A DNA stretch of 64,000 bases from an uncultured Bradyrhizobium sp. (GCF_936928535.1 NZ_CAKZHY010000173.1:1-64000), one strand, 5' to 3'; shown: positions 1 through 8,852, counted from the first letter of the stretch. Numbers and translations: made by a program. The notes: generated from the sequence alone by a model not told the origin.

Positions 1-262
1 CCCGCCGCGCCCGCCGGCGTCGATCCCGCACGTCGCCAGCCGGACTGTCCCGCTGCCGAAGGCGGCGCCGCAGCGGGCCGAGACGCCGGTGGCAGCTGCC
101 AAGCCTGTCGAGCAGGCCCCGCCGGCACAGCAGACCGCCGCCGCGCAGCCCAAGCCTGCCGAGGCCGCGCCACAAGCCACAGCACCAACCGTCGGCCAGG
201 CCAAGCCGGCTCCGACGATCTTGCCGACGCAGGAGATGCCTGCCGCGCAGGGACTGGATTAG
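1..262 (+). CDS. C-terminal part of a Pro/Ala-rich protein (cut by window start)
   Basis: An open frame runs in from the left edge (codons in phase with base 2) and stops at TAG 260-262. The visible 86 residues are almost all Pro, Ala, Gln, Lys and Val, with repeated short units such as AKPVEQAPP and AQPKPAEAAP, so this is a disordered, low-complexity tail rather than a folded domain. Such tails occur on envelope-spanning or secreted proteins of alphaproteobacteria. The catalytic or structural part lies outside the window, so no function is assigned. It converges on the next gene and shares the hairpin terminator at 341-370. Confidence 0.6.
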   Translation, partial: PPRPPASIPHVASRTVPLPKAAPQRAETPVAAAKPVEQAPPAQQTAAAQPKPAEAAPQATAPTVGQAKPAPTILPTQEMPAAQGLD

Positions 263-340
263 CGATGCGCGTTTAACTCGCGCTCGCGCCACGCACTCGC
301 TGTCGTCTTGGCTTTCGCCAGGACGACAGTGGAGCAAAAC

Positions 341-370
341 AAAAGGCGCCTGAGTGTTCAGGCGCCTTTT
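341..370. terminator. Bidirectional intrinsic terminator
   Basis: Perfect 13-base arms (341-353 and 358-370) around the loop GTGT, with an A run on the left and a T run on the right. It can therefore end transcription from both sides. It sits between the convergent partial gene on the left and the alpha/beta hydrolase on the minus strand. Confidence 0.85.
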
Positions 371-389
371 TCATCGCAGCGATCGCCGC

Positions 390-1160
390 TCAGCTCCGCG
401 GATAGCCCGCCGCCTCCAGGATCAAATTCGCCACCTCCTTCGGATGCGACACCAGCGAGAGGTGGCCGGCGTCGAGCTCGATGGTCGTTGCGTTCATCCG
501 CTTGGCGAGGAAGCGTTCGAGATCGGGATTGATGGTGCCGTCGTTCTTCGACACCGCGTACCAGCTCGGCTTGGTGTGCCAGGCGGCCTCGGTGGTGCGG
601 CCGGCGAAGATCGAGGCGGCGGTCGGCCATTGCACGGCGTAGAGCTCCTTGGCGCGCTCAGGCGCAACGCCGTTGGCGAAATATTTCAGGAAGGCATCCT
701 CAGAAAGCTTGGTGTAGCCGTCGCGCTCGACGATGCCGGCGCGCGCGGGGCCTGTGGGAAACTGCTTCGACAGCGCGACGAAATCCTCGTTGGCGTCGGG
801 CGCGCGTGCGGCGATGTAGACGAGGCCGGTGACCTTGGGATCAGTGCCGACCTGACTGATCACGGTGCCGCCCCAGGAGTGTGCGACCAGCACGGTCGGA
901 CCATCCTGCTCGGCCAGCACACGCTTGGTCGCCTCGACCGACTCGGCGAGCGAGCCCAGCGGATTCTGCACGGCAGTGACGTTGAGGCCTGCGGCCTGCA
1001 GGATCGGGATCACCTCCGACCAGCTGGAGCCGTCGGCCCAGGCGCCGTGCACCAACACGACGTTCTTGGCCTTCACCGTCTGTGGCGTCTGCGCATGGGC
1101 AAGGCTGATGGGCGCCGTCAACAGGCTCGCGGCGACGAAAAGGCTGCGCCAGAAAGTCAT
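390..1160 (-). CDS. Exported alpha/beta hydrolase
   Basis: A 256-residue protein with an apparent Sec signal peptide (MTFWRSLFVAASLL, cleavage near AHA-QT at about residue 23) followed by an alpha/beta-hydrolase core. Visible elements are the oxyanion strand VLVHGAW near residue 38, the nucleophile elbow AHSWGG (Ser near 95) and a C-terminal DAGHLSL that supplies the catalytic His. It resembles the small esterase-like hydrolases common in rhizobia; the substrate is unknown. I chose the ATG at 1158-1160 because GGAG lies about 8 bases upstream and the signal peptide begins there; a longer frame to 1235 has no reason to be used. It probably acts in the periplasm. Confidence 0.85.
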   Translation of the reverse strand: MTFWRSLFVAASLLTAPISLAHAQTPQTVKAKNVVLVHGAWADGSSWSEVIPILQAAGLNVTAVQNPLGSLAESVEATKRVLAEQDGPTVLVAHSWGGTVISQVGTDPKVTGLVYIAARAPDANEDFVALSKQFPTGPARAGIVERDGYTKLSEDAFLKYFANGVAPERAKELYAVQWPTAASIFAGRTTEAAWHTKPSWYAVSKNDGTINPDLERFLAKRMNATTIELDAGHLSLVSHPKEVANLILEAAGYPRS

Positions 1161-1282
1161 GGTCGTTCTCCGTTTTGTTTTAGGCTCGTTCAACAAAAAT
1201 ACGGAGTGTGGGACGTTAGCGTTACGTCGGTTCACCGGCCCGTGATGCGGCGCATCAATTCAATCGGGCGATCGAGCAAAAG

Positions 1283-1301
1283 CTGTCGTCCAGGACGACA
1301 G
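1283..1301. repeat. 19-bp perfect palindrome CTGTCGTCC-A-GGACGACAG
   Basis: Nine-base perfect arms around a central A. A looser version of the same arms (CTGTCGTC ... GACGACAG) occurs at about 300-328, so this looks like a member of a short dispersed intergenic palindrome family. It lies between the hydrolase promoter and the Hsp20 terminator. Confidence 0.6.
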
Positions 1302-1310
1302 CAGACGACA

Positions 1311-1338
1311 AAAACGCCCCGGGGCACCGGGGCGTTTT
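1311..1338 (-). terminator. Intrinsic terminator of the Hsp20 gene
   Basis: Perfect 12-base arms (1311-1322 and 1327-1338) with loop GGCA and an A/T-flanked stem. It lies 27 bases past the stop of the minus-strand Hsp20 gene. Confidence 0.85.
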
Positions 1339-1364
1339 CGCAACTTGGAAATGCGCGGGCGGCT

Positions 1365-1826
1365 TTACGCGGCGACCGAGCTCTCGATCACCTGCGCCTT
1401 GGCAGCGCCGGTGTTGATCGCGATCTGGCGCGGCTTCTTGGCTTCGGGGATCTCGCGCACGAGGTCGACATGAAGCAGGCCGTTCTCGAGCGAGGCGTCC
1501 TTCACCTGCACGAAGTCGGCAAGCTGGAAGGCGCGCTCGAAAGCGCGGGCGGCGATGCCGCGATAGAGCACTTCGGCTTTCGAGTTCTCATTGGCGACTT
1601 TCTCGCCCTTGATCGTCAGCGTGTTTTCCTTCGCGACGATGGAGAGCTCGTCCTTGGAGAAGCCGGACACCGCAACGGTGATGCGGTAGGCGTTCTCGCC
1701 GGTGCGCTCGATATTGTAGGGGGGATAACCGGGGCTGCCGTCAGAGCCTGCCTGGTCGAGCAGGTTGAAGAGGCGGTCGAAGCCGACGGTGGAACGATAG
1801 AACGGGGTGAGATCGTAGGTACGCAT
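1365..1826 (-). CDS. Small heat-shock protein, Hsp20 family
   Basis: A 153-residue alpha-crystallin-type chaperone. It opens with MRTYDLTPFYRSTVGFDR, typical of rhizobial class A small heat-shock proteins (IbpA-like). The alpha-crystallin domain runs from about residue 35 to 130, with YRITVAVSGF early and the conserved NGLLHVDLVREIPE strand near its end. It holds unfolding proteins in a soluble state in the cytoplasm during heat stress. The ATG at 1824-1826 is chosen because the Shine-Dalgarno sequence GGAGGA sits 8 bases upstream. That sequence is also the pairing partner in the RNA thermometer, so upstream in-frame starts would place the ribosome site inside the coding region. Confidence 0.93.
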   Translation of the reverse strand: MRTYDLTPFYRSTVGFDRLFNLLDQAGSDGSPGYPPYNIERTGENAYRITVAVSGFSKDELSIVAKENTLTIKGEKVANENSKAEVLYRGIAARAFERAFQLADFVQVKDASLENGLLHVDLVREIPEAKKPRQIAINTGAAKAQVIESSVAA

Positions 1827-1930
1827 GGTCAAGTCCTCCATTGAGCGACTGTTTTCGGTAACCCGCCCGCCAATCGGGCCGGGCTTTAGTCTGTGTGCAG
1901 CCTGATGTTCCGGTTCCGAAACACTGGTAG
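1827..1930 (-). promoter_or_regulatory. ROSE-type RNA thermometer in the Hsp20 leader
   Basis: On the transcript, AGUCGCU (1850 to 1844) pairs with AGGACU of the Shine-Dalgarno region (1837 to 1832) across the 6-base loop CAAUGG, leaving one bulged G. This matches the defining ROSE feature, a UYGCU strand masking AGGA with an unpaired G. From memory, the segment also closely resembles the end of the Bradyrhizobium hspA ROSE element. A GC-rich hairpin around 1861-1885 would be an upstream stem. Expected effect: translation blocked at low temperature and released on heating. The 5' boundary is approximate. Confidence 0.75.
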
Positions 1931-2062
1931 CGGCCTGCACTGAGGTGATATGGGTGGGTCCAGACGGCGTTCAAGAGGGCGGAAACAGGCGCCTTTTCGG
2001 CGCTCCCGCCCCCTGGTTTGCAGCACTTGAGTACGGCACTTGGCGCCCAAGCACTCCCGATC

Positions 2063-3010
2063 ATGACGCTGGTCTCAATCCCGTCCAACCCCGTTCCTGA
2101 AGATGTCGTCAGCGGCACCATCAAGACATCAGATGGCGTCGAGCTGCGCTTTGCGCGCTGGGCGCCGCCTGCGAACCGCAAGGGCACGGTCTGTGTCTTC
2201 ACCGGGCGCAGCGAGCAGATCGAGAAATATTTCGAAACGGTGCGCGATTTGCGCGACCGCGGCTTTGCGGTGGCGATGGTCGACTGGCGCGGGCAGGGGC
2301 ACTCCGCGCGGCGCCTGCGCGATCCTCGCAAGGGCTATGTCCGCAACTTCGCCGATTACGAGATCGACGTCGAAGCCTTCGTGCAGCAGGTCGTGCTGCC
2401 GGATTGCCCGCCGCCGTTCTTTGCGCTGGCCCATTCCATGGGCGGCGCGGTGCTCTTGCGGCTCGCCCATGCCGGCAAGCGCTGGTTCGATCGCATGGTG
2501 CTGTCGGCGCCGATGATCGACCTGCCCGGTCGCTCCACCTCGTTTCCGGTGCGGGCGCTGCTGAAGACGATGCGCATGATGGGGCGGGGCAGCGCCTACG
2601 TTCCCGGCGGCAGTGATCAGATCACCGGGCTGTCACCTTTCATCAACAATCCGCTGACCAGCGATCCCGTGCGCTATGCGCGCAACGCCGCGATCCTCGA
2701 GGAAGACCCGACGCTCGGCCTCGCATCGCCGACGGTGGCTTGGGCCGACACCGCCTTCCGCGCGATGCACACCTTCAAGGGCATCCACTATCCCTCCGAG
2801 ATCCGCCAGCCGATCCTGATGTTGGCGGCCTCCAACGACGCCGTGGTCTCGACCGCGGCGATCGAGGAGTTCGCCTACCATTTGCGTGCCGGCTCGCATC
2901 TGGTGATCGCCGGCTCCAAGCACGAGATCCTCCAGGAGCAGGACCGCTACCGCTCCCAGTTCTGGGCGGCGTTCGACGCCTTCGTGCCCGGCACGCCGCT
3001 GTTCAAGTGA
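2063..3010 (+). CDS. Alpha/beta hydrolase, lysophospholipase-like (Hydrolase_4)
   Basis: A 315-residue cytoplasmic hydrolase of the monoacylglycerol lipase/lysophospholipase L2 type. The nucleophile elbow is FALAHSMGGAV, a Shine-like strand MVDWRGQGHS lies before it, the acid is in ASNDAVV, and the catalytic His is in GSKHEIL near the C terminus. The family hydrolyses acyl esters of glycerolipids; the true substrate here is unknown. The ATG at 2063 is preferred over a TTG at 2018, since homology begins shortly after it, although neither has a strong ribosome site. It is convergent with the di-haem cytochrome gene across a palindromic repeat. Confidence 0.85.
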   Translation: MTLVSIPSNPVPEDVVSGTIKTSDGVELRFARWAPPANRKGTVCVFTGRSEQIEKYFETVRDLRDRGFAVAMVDWRGQGHSARRLRDPRKGYVRNFADYEIDVEAFVQQVVLPDCPPPFFALAHSMGGAVLLRLAHAGKRWFDRMVLSAPMIDLPGRSTSFPVRALLKTMRMMGRGSAYVPGGSDQITGLSPFINNPLTSDPVRYARNAAILEEDPTLGLASPTVAWADTAFRAMHTFKGIHYPSEIRQPILMLAASNDAVVSTAAIEEFAYHLRAGSHLVIAGSKHEILQEQDRYRSQFWAAFDAFVPGTPLFK

Positions 3011-3029
3011 GGGGCATCCGCGAAGGCGG

Positions 3030-3172
3030 TGCGCTCCCTCGCCCCGTTCTTACGGGGAGAGGGTTGGGGTGAGGGGCTCTCTCCGCGTGCGAGATGGTTG
3101 AGAAACCTGTACCCCCTCACCCGGATTGCATCTTCGATGCAATCCGATCTCTCCCCGCAAGCGGGGAGAGAT
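3030..3172. repeat. Composite palindromic intergenic repeat
   Basis: Three nested hairpins: CCCCGTTCTTACGGGG at about 3042-3057; GGATTGCAT/ATGCAATCC at 3123-3145 with loop CTTCG; and CTCTCCCCGC-AA-GCGGGGAGAG at 3149-3170. A long-range pairing GGGGTGAGGGG with CCCCTCACCC also closes the element. It sits exactly between two convergent genes and probably acts as a terminator or RNA-stability element. The composition is typical of dispersed Bradyrhizobium-type repeats. Confidence 0.75.
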
Positions 3173-3179
3173 AAGGCAG

Positions 3180-5984
3180 CTACAGCGTCTTCAAATACTC
3201 GATCAAATCGTAGCGCTCCTGCTCCTTCAGCACGTGGCCGATGGTGCCGTCCTTGCCGGGGCCGGGCGTGCCGTCGAACGAATGGCCGGCATTGCTGTTG
3301 CCGAACAGCTCGGTGCCATCGGCGGCGCGCGTCGAGAAGCGCGACTGTCCGGTCTTGCAGCTCTCGCCGTCGGTGACCGCAAAGCCGACTTGCTTCGGAT
3401 CGTAGTCGCGGCCACCGCCCAGGCAGAATGATTTGGGGCGCTCGGCCGCGGGGCTCAGCATCCACCAGAGCGAGGGCACCGATCCGTTGTGCAGGTACGG
3501 CGCGGTGGCCCAGACGCCATTGAGCGGGCGCGCGCGATACCACGGGCCCGGCTCGTTCTTCTCGGCCGGCTGCGGACCGGGATTGGGGCAGTCCTGGCGC
3601 TTGCCCCACCATATATCCTGGACCTTCGGCTCGATCTTGGCATCGTCCATCGCCTTGCGGCTGACGATGTCGACGAGCACCATCAGGCCGAGCGCGTACG
3701 GCATGTCGGTTGAAGACATGTCAGGCAGTTTGCAGTCCCACCAGGCGTTGAGCTTCTGCGAGGGATCGAGCTTGAGAAAGCCGGGCACCTGAACCGTGCG
3801 GGTCGCCAGCACACCGGCCTGAGCGGGGTCGGTCCCCATGCCCTTGGCGCTCTTCTGCACCTCGTTCAGGAATTTGTCGTCGCCGATGCTCTGCCAGCGG
3901 TCCGAGGCCCAGATGCTCTTATCAGGAAATTCGGCGTCGAATACGGGATCGTTGACCGGACCGAGATGGCATTCGACGCAGATCTCCGCGTAGAGCTTGC
4001 GGCCGCGTTTGACGCGGTCGCCATCGATCTTCCAGGCATCGTCGCCGAAGATGTCGGAGGGCCATTTCGGCGACGTCAGTCCGGACAGCTGCTTGTTCGG
4101 ATAGGGCGCCGATCCCTTCAGCAGGTCCTCGATCCAGTTCAGATTCTTGATGTCCATCGACGAGCGGAACAGCGCGTCCTTGGGGCCGCTGTCGGACAAA
4201 TTGAGCAGAGCGGTCACACCCAGCGCTTCGCCGGCGTTGCGGATCAGCGGCTGCTCGATGGAGGCGTCATACTGCGCATATTTGAGCCACGGCACGGTCC
4301 AGATCGGCGGGAAGCTGACCGGCGCGTCTTTGGCGTGCAGGTTCTTCTCGAAGCCGCTGAGGCCGCTGATCGTCATGTCCTGGGCGAAGACCTGATTGCC
4401 GATGCGGTTGAGCGCGTCGAGGCGGCCATACCCCTCTTCGGTGTCCTGCTGCGGCTCTTCCCGCTTGGTCTTCTCGTTGAACCTCGTCTTGCCCTCGATG
4501 GTCTTCGCGTAGGTCTTCTCCCAGTCGACCAGGAAAGTGCCGATGGCGCTCAGCTTCTGCTTCAATGCATCGCGGTCCGCATCGCTGGCGGAGGGGCCGA
4601 GCACACGGTCGGCAAAGCGCTTGAAGCGACCCGGCACATAGAGCGTGTAAGCGATCGACAGGCCGGTCGTGACCTCGAGCTTCCTGAGGTCGGTCATCGC
4701 CGGGCCGCCGTCGAACCTGATGTCGATGCCCTTATAGTGGATCTGTCCGGTGTGGCAGGCGGCGCAGGTGAGGCCGATCCGGTCCTGGCCGATCTTGCCG
4801 GTGGCGGGATCAGGCACGCCGGTCATGCGCGCAAAGCCGACGGGCAGGCCATCGACGTTTTCAGTCTGCTTGCCCCAGTTGACCGGTGGATCCCACAGCC
4901 GCGCCGGCACCGGCTTGGTCTTGTCATAGACATTGGCATAGCCGAAGCGGCGCAGCGTGGCCTCATCGGTGTTGATCGTCTGCGGGCTCGGGATGAAGCC
5001 GAAACGCTGCAGATGGTCGCTGTCATGCAGCATCCCGGGCTTGGCGAAGAAATGCAGCCGCGGCTGCTCCAGCGCCATGAACCAGCTATAGGGCACCGGG
5101 AAGGTCGCGGTGCCCTGGCTCGCGTGATGAAACCAGTGGCGGTCTTCCAGCGCCCAGTTTTGCTCGAGCCAGTACGCAGCGCGGGGTTCGGCGAGCTTGG
5201 GTAATGGCGGCGCCACCAGATTCCCGAGGATGCCGGGCAGCATCGGCTGGAATTGGTCGGGAAAGCGCAGCGCCACGATGCCAAGAACGAGCAGCGCGGC
5301 GACGAGGCCGCCGGCAGCGCGCAAGATGAGCGAAGGCGGGCGGACCGGCTGGTCGACCATCCGCTGGGTGATCCTCTCAGGGAATTTGCGCTGGTTGAAC
5401 AATGTCCCCACCTCGGCCACGCTGAGATAGCGATCGTCACCCTGTCCCTTGCCCATGATCCTGAGCAGGACCGGCCATTCGAACTTCATCAGGATCGGGT
5501 AATACCAGCGCGCCTGATTGCCGGCGCGCTTGAGATTGTCGTTCATGAAGGTCCGGATCTGCGAGGCGTTGAGGCCGGTCTCGCTGCCGCCCGCGGGATC
5601 GGCATAGGTGCTGCCGAAACCTGCGAGCCGCGTGATCTGGTCCTCGTCGACCTTGCCGTCGACGCCGAGGATGCGCGAGCCGGCGCCGAGCTTGTCGAGC
5701 GGGCCGCCGCGCAACCGGTTGAGCTGCGCGCCCCAGAAGATGCTCTGCAGGATGTGGCAGGCGCCGTTGGCGATCAGCGCGACGCCGCGGACCTGGATGC
5801 GGGCCGAGGTCTTCATCAGCCTGGTCTCGCCGCTTGCATTTGCGATGGTCTGCGACAGCGTCCGCAGCGGCACGGTGCCGCCATCGACAAAGCCTTCGCC
5901 GACGAGGCCGCGCAGGAAAGGGCAGGGATTATCAGGAGAAACTTCGATTGAAGGATCAAAGGGTTTCTTGCGGGAATCATCCAT
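3180..5984 (-). CDS. Membrane-anchored di-haem cytochrome c (peroxidase/RoxA-like)
   Basis: A 934-residue protein in three parts. Residues 1 to about 220 form a soluble domain of unknown role that includes an EF-hand-like stretch GVDGKVDEDQ. A single membrane segment follows (GGLVAALLVLGIVALRF, near 225-245). The large C-terminal part carries two c-type haem sites, CAACH near 404-410 and CVECH near 667. CXXCH sites need periplasmic haem attachment, so the C-terminal part should face the periplasm. The arrangement recalls the di-haem cytochrome c peroxidase/MauG/RoxA superfamily. Whether it is a peroxidase, an oxygenase or an electron carrier cannot be told. ATG 5982-5984 has AGGA upstream; a TTG two codons earlier is less likely. 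Confidence 0.85.
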   Translation of the reverse strand: MDDSRKKPFDPSIEVSPDNPCPFLRGLVGEGFVDGGTVPLRTLSQTIANASGETRLMKTSARIQVRGVALIANGACHILQSIFWGAQLNRLRGGPLDKLGAGSRILGVDGKVDEDQITRLAGFGSTYADPAGGSETGLNASQIRTFMNDNLKRAGNQARWYYPILMKFEWPVLLRIMGKGQGDDRYLSVAEVGTLFNQRKFPERITQRMVDQPVRPPSLILRAAGGLVAALLVLGIVALRFPDQFQPMLPGILGNLVAPPLPKLAEPRAAYWLEQNWALEDRHWFHHASQGTATFPVPYSWFMALEQPRLHFFAKPGMLHDSDHLQRFGFIPSPQTINTDEATLRRFGYANVYDKTKPVPARLWDPPVNWGKQTENVDGLPVGFARMTGVPDPATGKIGQDRIGLTCAACHTGQIHYKGIDIRFDGGPAMTDLRKLEVTTGLSIAYTLYVPGRFKRFADRVLGPSASDADRDALKQKLSAIGTFLVDWEKTYAKTIEGKTRFNEKTKREEPQQDTEEGYGRLDALNRIGNQVFAQDMTISGLSGFEKNLHAKDAPVSFPPIWTVPWLKYAQYDASIEQPLIRNAGEALGVTALLNLSDSGPKDALFRSSMDIKNLNWIEDLLKGSAPYPNKQLSGLTSPKWPSDIFGDDAWKIDGDRVKRGRKLYAEICVECHLGPVNDPVFDAEFPDKSIWASDRWQSIGDDKFLNEVQKSAKGMGTDPAQAGVLATRTVQVPGFLKLDPSQKLNAWWDCKLPDMSSTDMPYALGLMVLVDIVSRKAMDDAKIEPKVQDIWWGKRQDCPNPGPQPAEKNEPGPWYRARPLNGVWATAPYLHNGSVPSLWWMLSPAAERPKSFCLGGGRDYDPKQVGFAVTDGESCKTGQSRFSTRAADGTELFGNSNAGHSFDGTPGPGKDGTIGHVLKEQERYDLIEYLKTL

Positions 5985-6184
5985 CGGCAAAGTCCTGAAA
6001 CAAACGAATCGTGAAAAGCGCCGCGCCGATCAAGCGCAGAAAGTCCTAACAAACAGACAGCGGACGCGGTGCAAGCTATGCTACTTCAGGGTGTGACGAA
6101 GTGTGGCTGAATTCGCTTCACTGTCAATAACGCCGCGGTGCGACTGCAGCGCACGCTCCGGATCTGCCCCGGACGATAGTGTCG

Positions 6185-7981
6185 TCAGGATTCGGCCGCG
6201 CGTCTGACGTCGCTCTGGACCAAGGTGAGCTTGCTGGCCGGTACGCCCGCCTTCAGCAACCCGTCGCGGTAATGCGCGATGTCTTCTGGCCGCTTCCAGT
6301 GAAAATTCCGCAAATGGCGGTCGACGTTCAGGGTCGGATAATTGCGCATCAGCACGGAGGTCGCCTCGCTCGCCTCGGCGGTCCGGCCCATCTGCGCCAG
6401 CGCCGCGGCGCGGATCGCCAGGGCCTGCATATGGTTCGGGTTGATGTAGAGCTGCTCGCGGGCCCAGGACAGCGTCGCATCATACTGGCGGAGGAGATAG
6501 TGGCTGAAGGCATTGAGCGCCGCCCATTGATAGCGCGGGTCGCTGTTGTCGCGTTGCGCTGCCATCGAGAACAGCTCGATCGCCTGACGGTGCTCGCCGA
6601 TCACGAAGTGGCAGATGCCGAGCACGCCGCGCGCGCCCATGTCGTAGGGGTTGAGGGCGACGGCGCGCTTGGCGGCGTCCATCGCCGCCTCGTCATGGCC
6701 TTCCATCGCATGGGCCCAGGACAGGATAGAGAACGCAAAGGAGGAGCGCGGGTCGAGCCGTACGCTGGTTTCGGCAAGGCTCATCGCTTCAGTCCACATC
6801 TCGCGCGTGCCCTTGACCCAGCCGAACTGGATGCTCTGGATCTGGATCGTGGCAAGATAGGCATGCGCGATCGACAGCTTGGGATCGAGCGCAATCGCCT
6901 CGCGGAACAGTGCGACGGCGGTGCCGAGGTCTTCCTTGGTCTGCCGGTAGTAATGCGACAGGCCTTTCAGGAAGCGGTCCCAGGCCGTGATATCGTTGGT
7001 CGGGCGCGCGGGCGCCGAGGCCTCGGCCCGGACGATCTCGGTGGCGATGGCGGCGGACAGGTTGGTCGTGATCTCGTCCTGCATCGCGAACAGGTCGCCG
7101 ATGTCGCGGTCGTAGCGGCCGGTCCAGAGCTGCTCGCCGGTCTCCGGCGCGATCAGCTCGGCGGTGACGCGGATCTTGGCGCCGGCGCGCCGGACCGAGC
7201 CTTGAATCAGATAGGTTGCGTCGATCTCGCGGGCGATCACGCGGGTGCTTGTGTTCTTGCCCTTGAAGGGGAAGGTCGAGTTGCGGCTCAGCACGCGATA
7301 GAAGGACTGCAGCGACAGTGCGTGGATCAGGTCCTCGGTCAGGCCGTCGGAGAAATATTCGTCCTGGGCGTCGCTGAGATTGGCGAAGGGCAGCACGCCG
7401 ACGATCGCCGTGCGGTAGGCTTGCGAGAGCGTCGAGCCTTCCTTCAGCTCGGGCGCGAGCGGAGGCGCGCTGTCGGGCGTCCAGGTCCAGACCCCGACCG
7501 GATCCTTGATGTTCTTGAAGCGGTGGTTGCCGCCATCGACCAAGGGCACGGTGAGATGCTTGCTGGCCTCGCTATAAGCCTTGGCCGAAATCGCGATGCC
7601 CCCGGGGCTCGCCACCGATTCGAGACGGACGGCGATGTTGACATCGTCACCGAACACCTCGTCCTCGTCGGCGATCACGTCACCCATATGGATCCCGAGC
7701 CGGAACTGCATGGTGCGGTCGGCGGGCAGATGATGGTTACGTTCCGCCATCAGCACCTGCATCGCGATCGCGGCCTCCGCCGCGCCGACGATGGAGGCAA
7801 ACTCCAGCAGGAAGCCGTCGCCGGTGTTTTTGACGACGCGGCCGCCGTGATTGAGGATGATGGGATGGATCGCGCTGCGATGGGCCTTGAAGGCGGCATG
7901 GGTGCCAGCCTCGTCACTGCCCATCATCCGGGAATAGCCGGCGACGTCGGCGCAGACGATGGCAGCCAGGCGTCTTTCCAT
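6185..7981 (-). CDS. Class III adenylate/guanylate cyclase with TolB-like and TPR domains
   Basis: A 598-residue protein. Residues 1-170 are a class III nucleotide cyclase catalytic domain: the first metal Asp is in IVCADVAGYSR (Asp12) and the second in NTGDGFLLEF (about Asp56). From about 195 to 320 comes a TolB-like segment (VGVLPFANLSD, YFSDGLTEDLI, LIQGSVRRAG). The rest is a run of tetratricopeptide helices. It is predicted soluble, with no signal peptide or membrane segment. This architecture is heavily expanded in Bradyrhizobium, where the TPR part is assumed to be a protein-interaction sensor. It should make cAMP from ATP, but its signal and effector are unknown. It stands alone, with about 200 bases on either side. 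Confidence 0.9.
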   Translation of the reverse strand: MERRLAAIVCADVAGYSRMMGSDEAGTHAAFKAHRSAIHPIILNHGGRVVKNTGDGFLLEFASIVGAAEAAIAMQVLMAERNHHLPADRTMQFRLGIHMGDVIADEDEVFGDDVNIAVRLESVASPGGIAISAKAYSEASKHLTVPLVDGGNHRFKNIKDPVGVWTWTPDSAPPLAPELKEGSTLSQAYRTAIVGVLPFANLSDAQDEYFSDGLTEDLIHALSLQSFYRVLSRNSTFPFKGKNTSTRVIAREIDATYLIQGSVRRAGAKIRVTAELIAPETGEQLWTGRYDRDIGDLFAMQDEITTNLSAAIATEIVRAEASAPARPTNDITAWDRFLKGLSHYYRQTKEDLGTAVALFREAIALDPKLSIAHAYLATIQIQSIQFGWVKGTREMWTEAMSLAETSVRLDPRSSFAFSILSWAHAMEGHDEAAMDAAKRAVALNPYDMGARGVLGICHFVIGEHRQAIELFSMAAQRDNSDPRYQWAALNAFSHYLLRQYDATLSWAREQLYINPNHMQALAIRAAALAQMGRTAEASEATSVLMRNYPTLNVDRHLRNFHWKRPEDIAHYRDGLLKAGVPASKLTLVQSDVRRAAES

Positions 7982-8202
7982 ATCCTCGGAGCTCCAAGGG
8001 GCGGGACGCCACCAGCCGGCCGTCGCCGCGAATCCCGCATTTCAAGAACTGCGCCCTTATAGAGCACATGGAGCCGAACGAAAGTATGATCCGCATTGCA
8101 AATTCGACGTAAATCCTAAGCGTTTCCGGCGGTGGACGGCGGGGTGCGAACCAACTAAGGCCAGTCTTTGAAGCCGCCCGGCCGGGCGGCGGGAGCCTTC
8201 TG

Positions 8203-8835
8203 ATGCTCGGCATTCATGAAATCTGGCTCTTCGTCCTGTCGGGCGTGCTGCTCAACATCACGCCGGGGCCCGATACGGTCTATGTGATCGGCCGCAGCAT
8301 GCAGATGGGCTGGCGCGGCGGGGCTGCCGCAGCCATCGGCATCAGTTGCGGCTGCTTTTTCCATGTTGCTGGCGCGGCGATCGGCCTTTCGGCGCTTTTG
8401 ATGGCCTCGTCCACCGCGTTCTCGATCCTGAAACTGGTCGGTGCGGCCTATCTGGTCCTGACCGGCCTTCAGATGCTGTGGTCGCGGCCGCAGCTTTTGG
8501 CGGTCAAGGACGAGGCGGAGCGGAGTTCGCTGCGGCGGGTGTTCCTCCAGGGCGTCTTCACCAATGCGCTCAATCCCAAGGTCGCGCTGTTCTTCCTGGC
8601 CTTCCTGCCGCAATTCGTCGCAGCGGACGCGCCGCACAAGCCGCTGGCCTTCCTGACGCTCGGGCTGATCTTCATCTGCACGGGCACGCTGTGGTGCCTG
8701 GTGCTGGCGGCGTTCGCGGCCAGGGCGGCTCACCGGCTGCGACGGTCCGAGGGCGTGATCGCCTGGGTCAACCGGACGCTCGGCGGCCTCTTCATCTATC
8801 TCGGCATCCGCGTCGCCATGCTGGAGACGCGGTAG
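8203..8835 (+). CDS. LysE/RhtB family exporter
   Basis: A 210-residue inner-membrane protein with about six hydrophobic helices and the family hallmark near the N terminus, LLNITPGPDTVYVIGRS. The middle has the conserved FLQGVFTNALNPKVALFF segment. Members export amino acids or related compounds such as homoserine lactones; the substrate is not visible from sequence. GGGAG about 9 bases upstream supports the ATG at 8203. It is followed by the GFA gene in the same direction with a 65-base gap that holds a small palindrome. Confidence 0.92.
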   Translation: MLGIHEIWLFVLSGVLLNITPGPDTVYVIGRSMQMGWRGGAAAAIGISCGCFFHVAGAAIGLSALLMASSTAFSILKLVGAAYLVLTGLQMLWSRPQLLAVKDEAERSSLRRVFLQGVFTNALNPKVALFFLAFLPQFVAADAPHKPLAFLTLGLIFICTGTLWCLVLAAFAARAAHRLRRSEGVIAWVNRTLGGLFIYLGIRVAMLETR

Positions 8836-8836
8836 G

Positions 8837-8852
8837 TCATTCGAACGAATGA
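8837..8852. promoter_or_regulatory. Palindrome TCATTCG-AA-CGAATGA between LysE and GFA genes
   Basis: Perfect 7-base arms around AA directly after the LysE stop. It is too short and lacks a T run for a terminator, so a regulator-binding site for the following GFA gene is possible. There is no other evidence. Confidence 0.35.

Noticed and set aside
354..1844. Long open frame on the plus strand
   Set aside because: It runs antisense across both the alpha/beta hydrolase and the Hsp20 gene, crosses two strong terminators, and has no domain. High GC keeps such frames open by chance.
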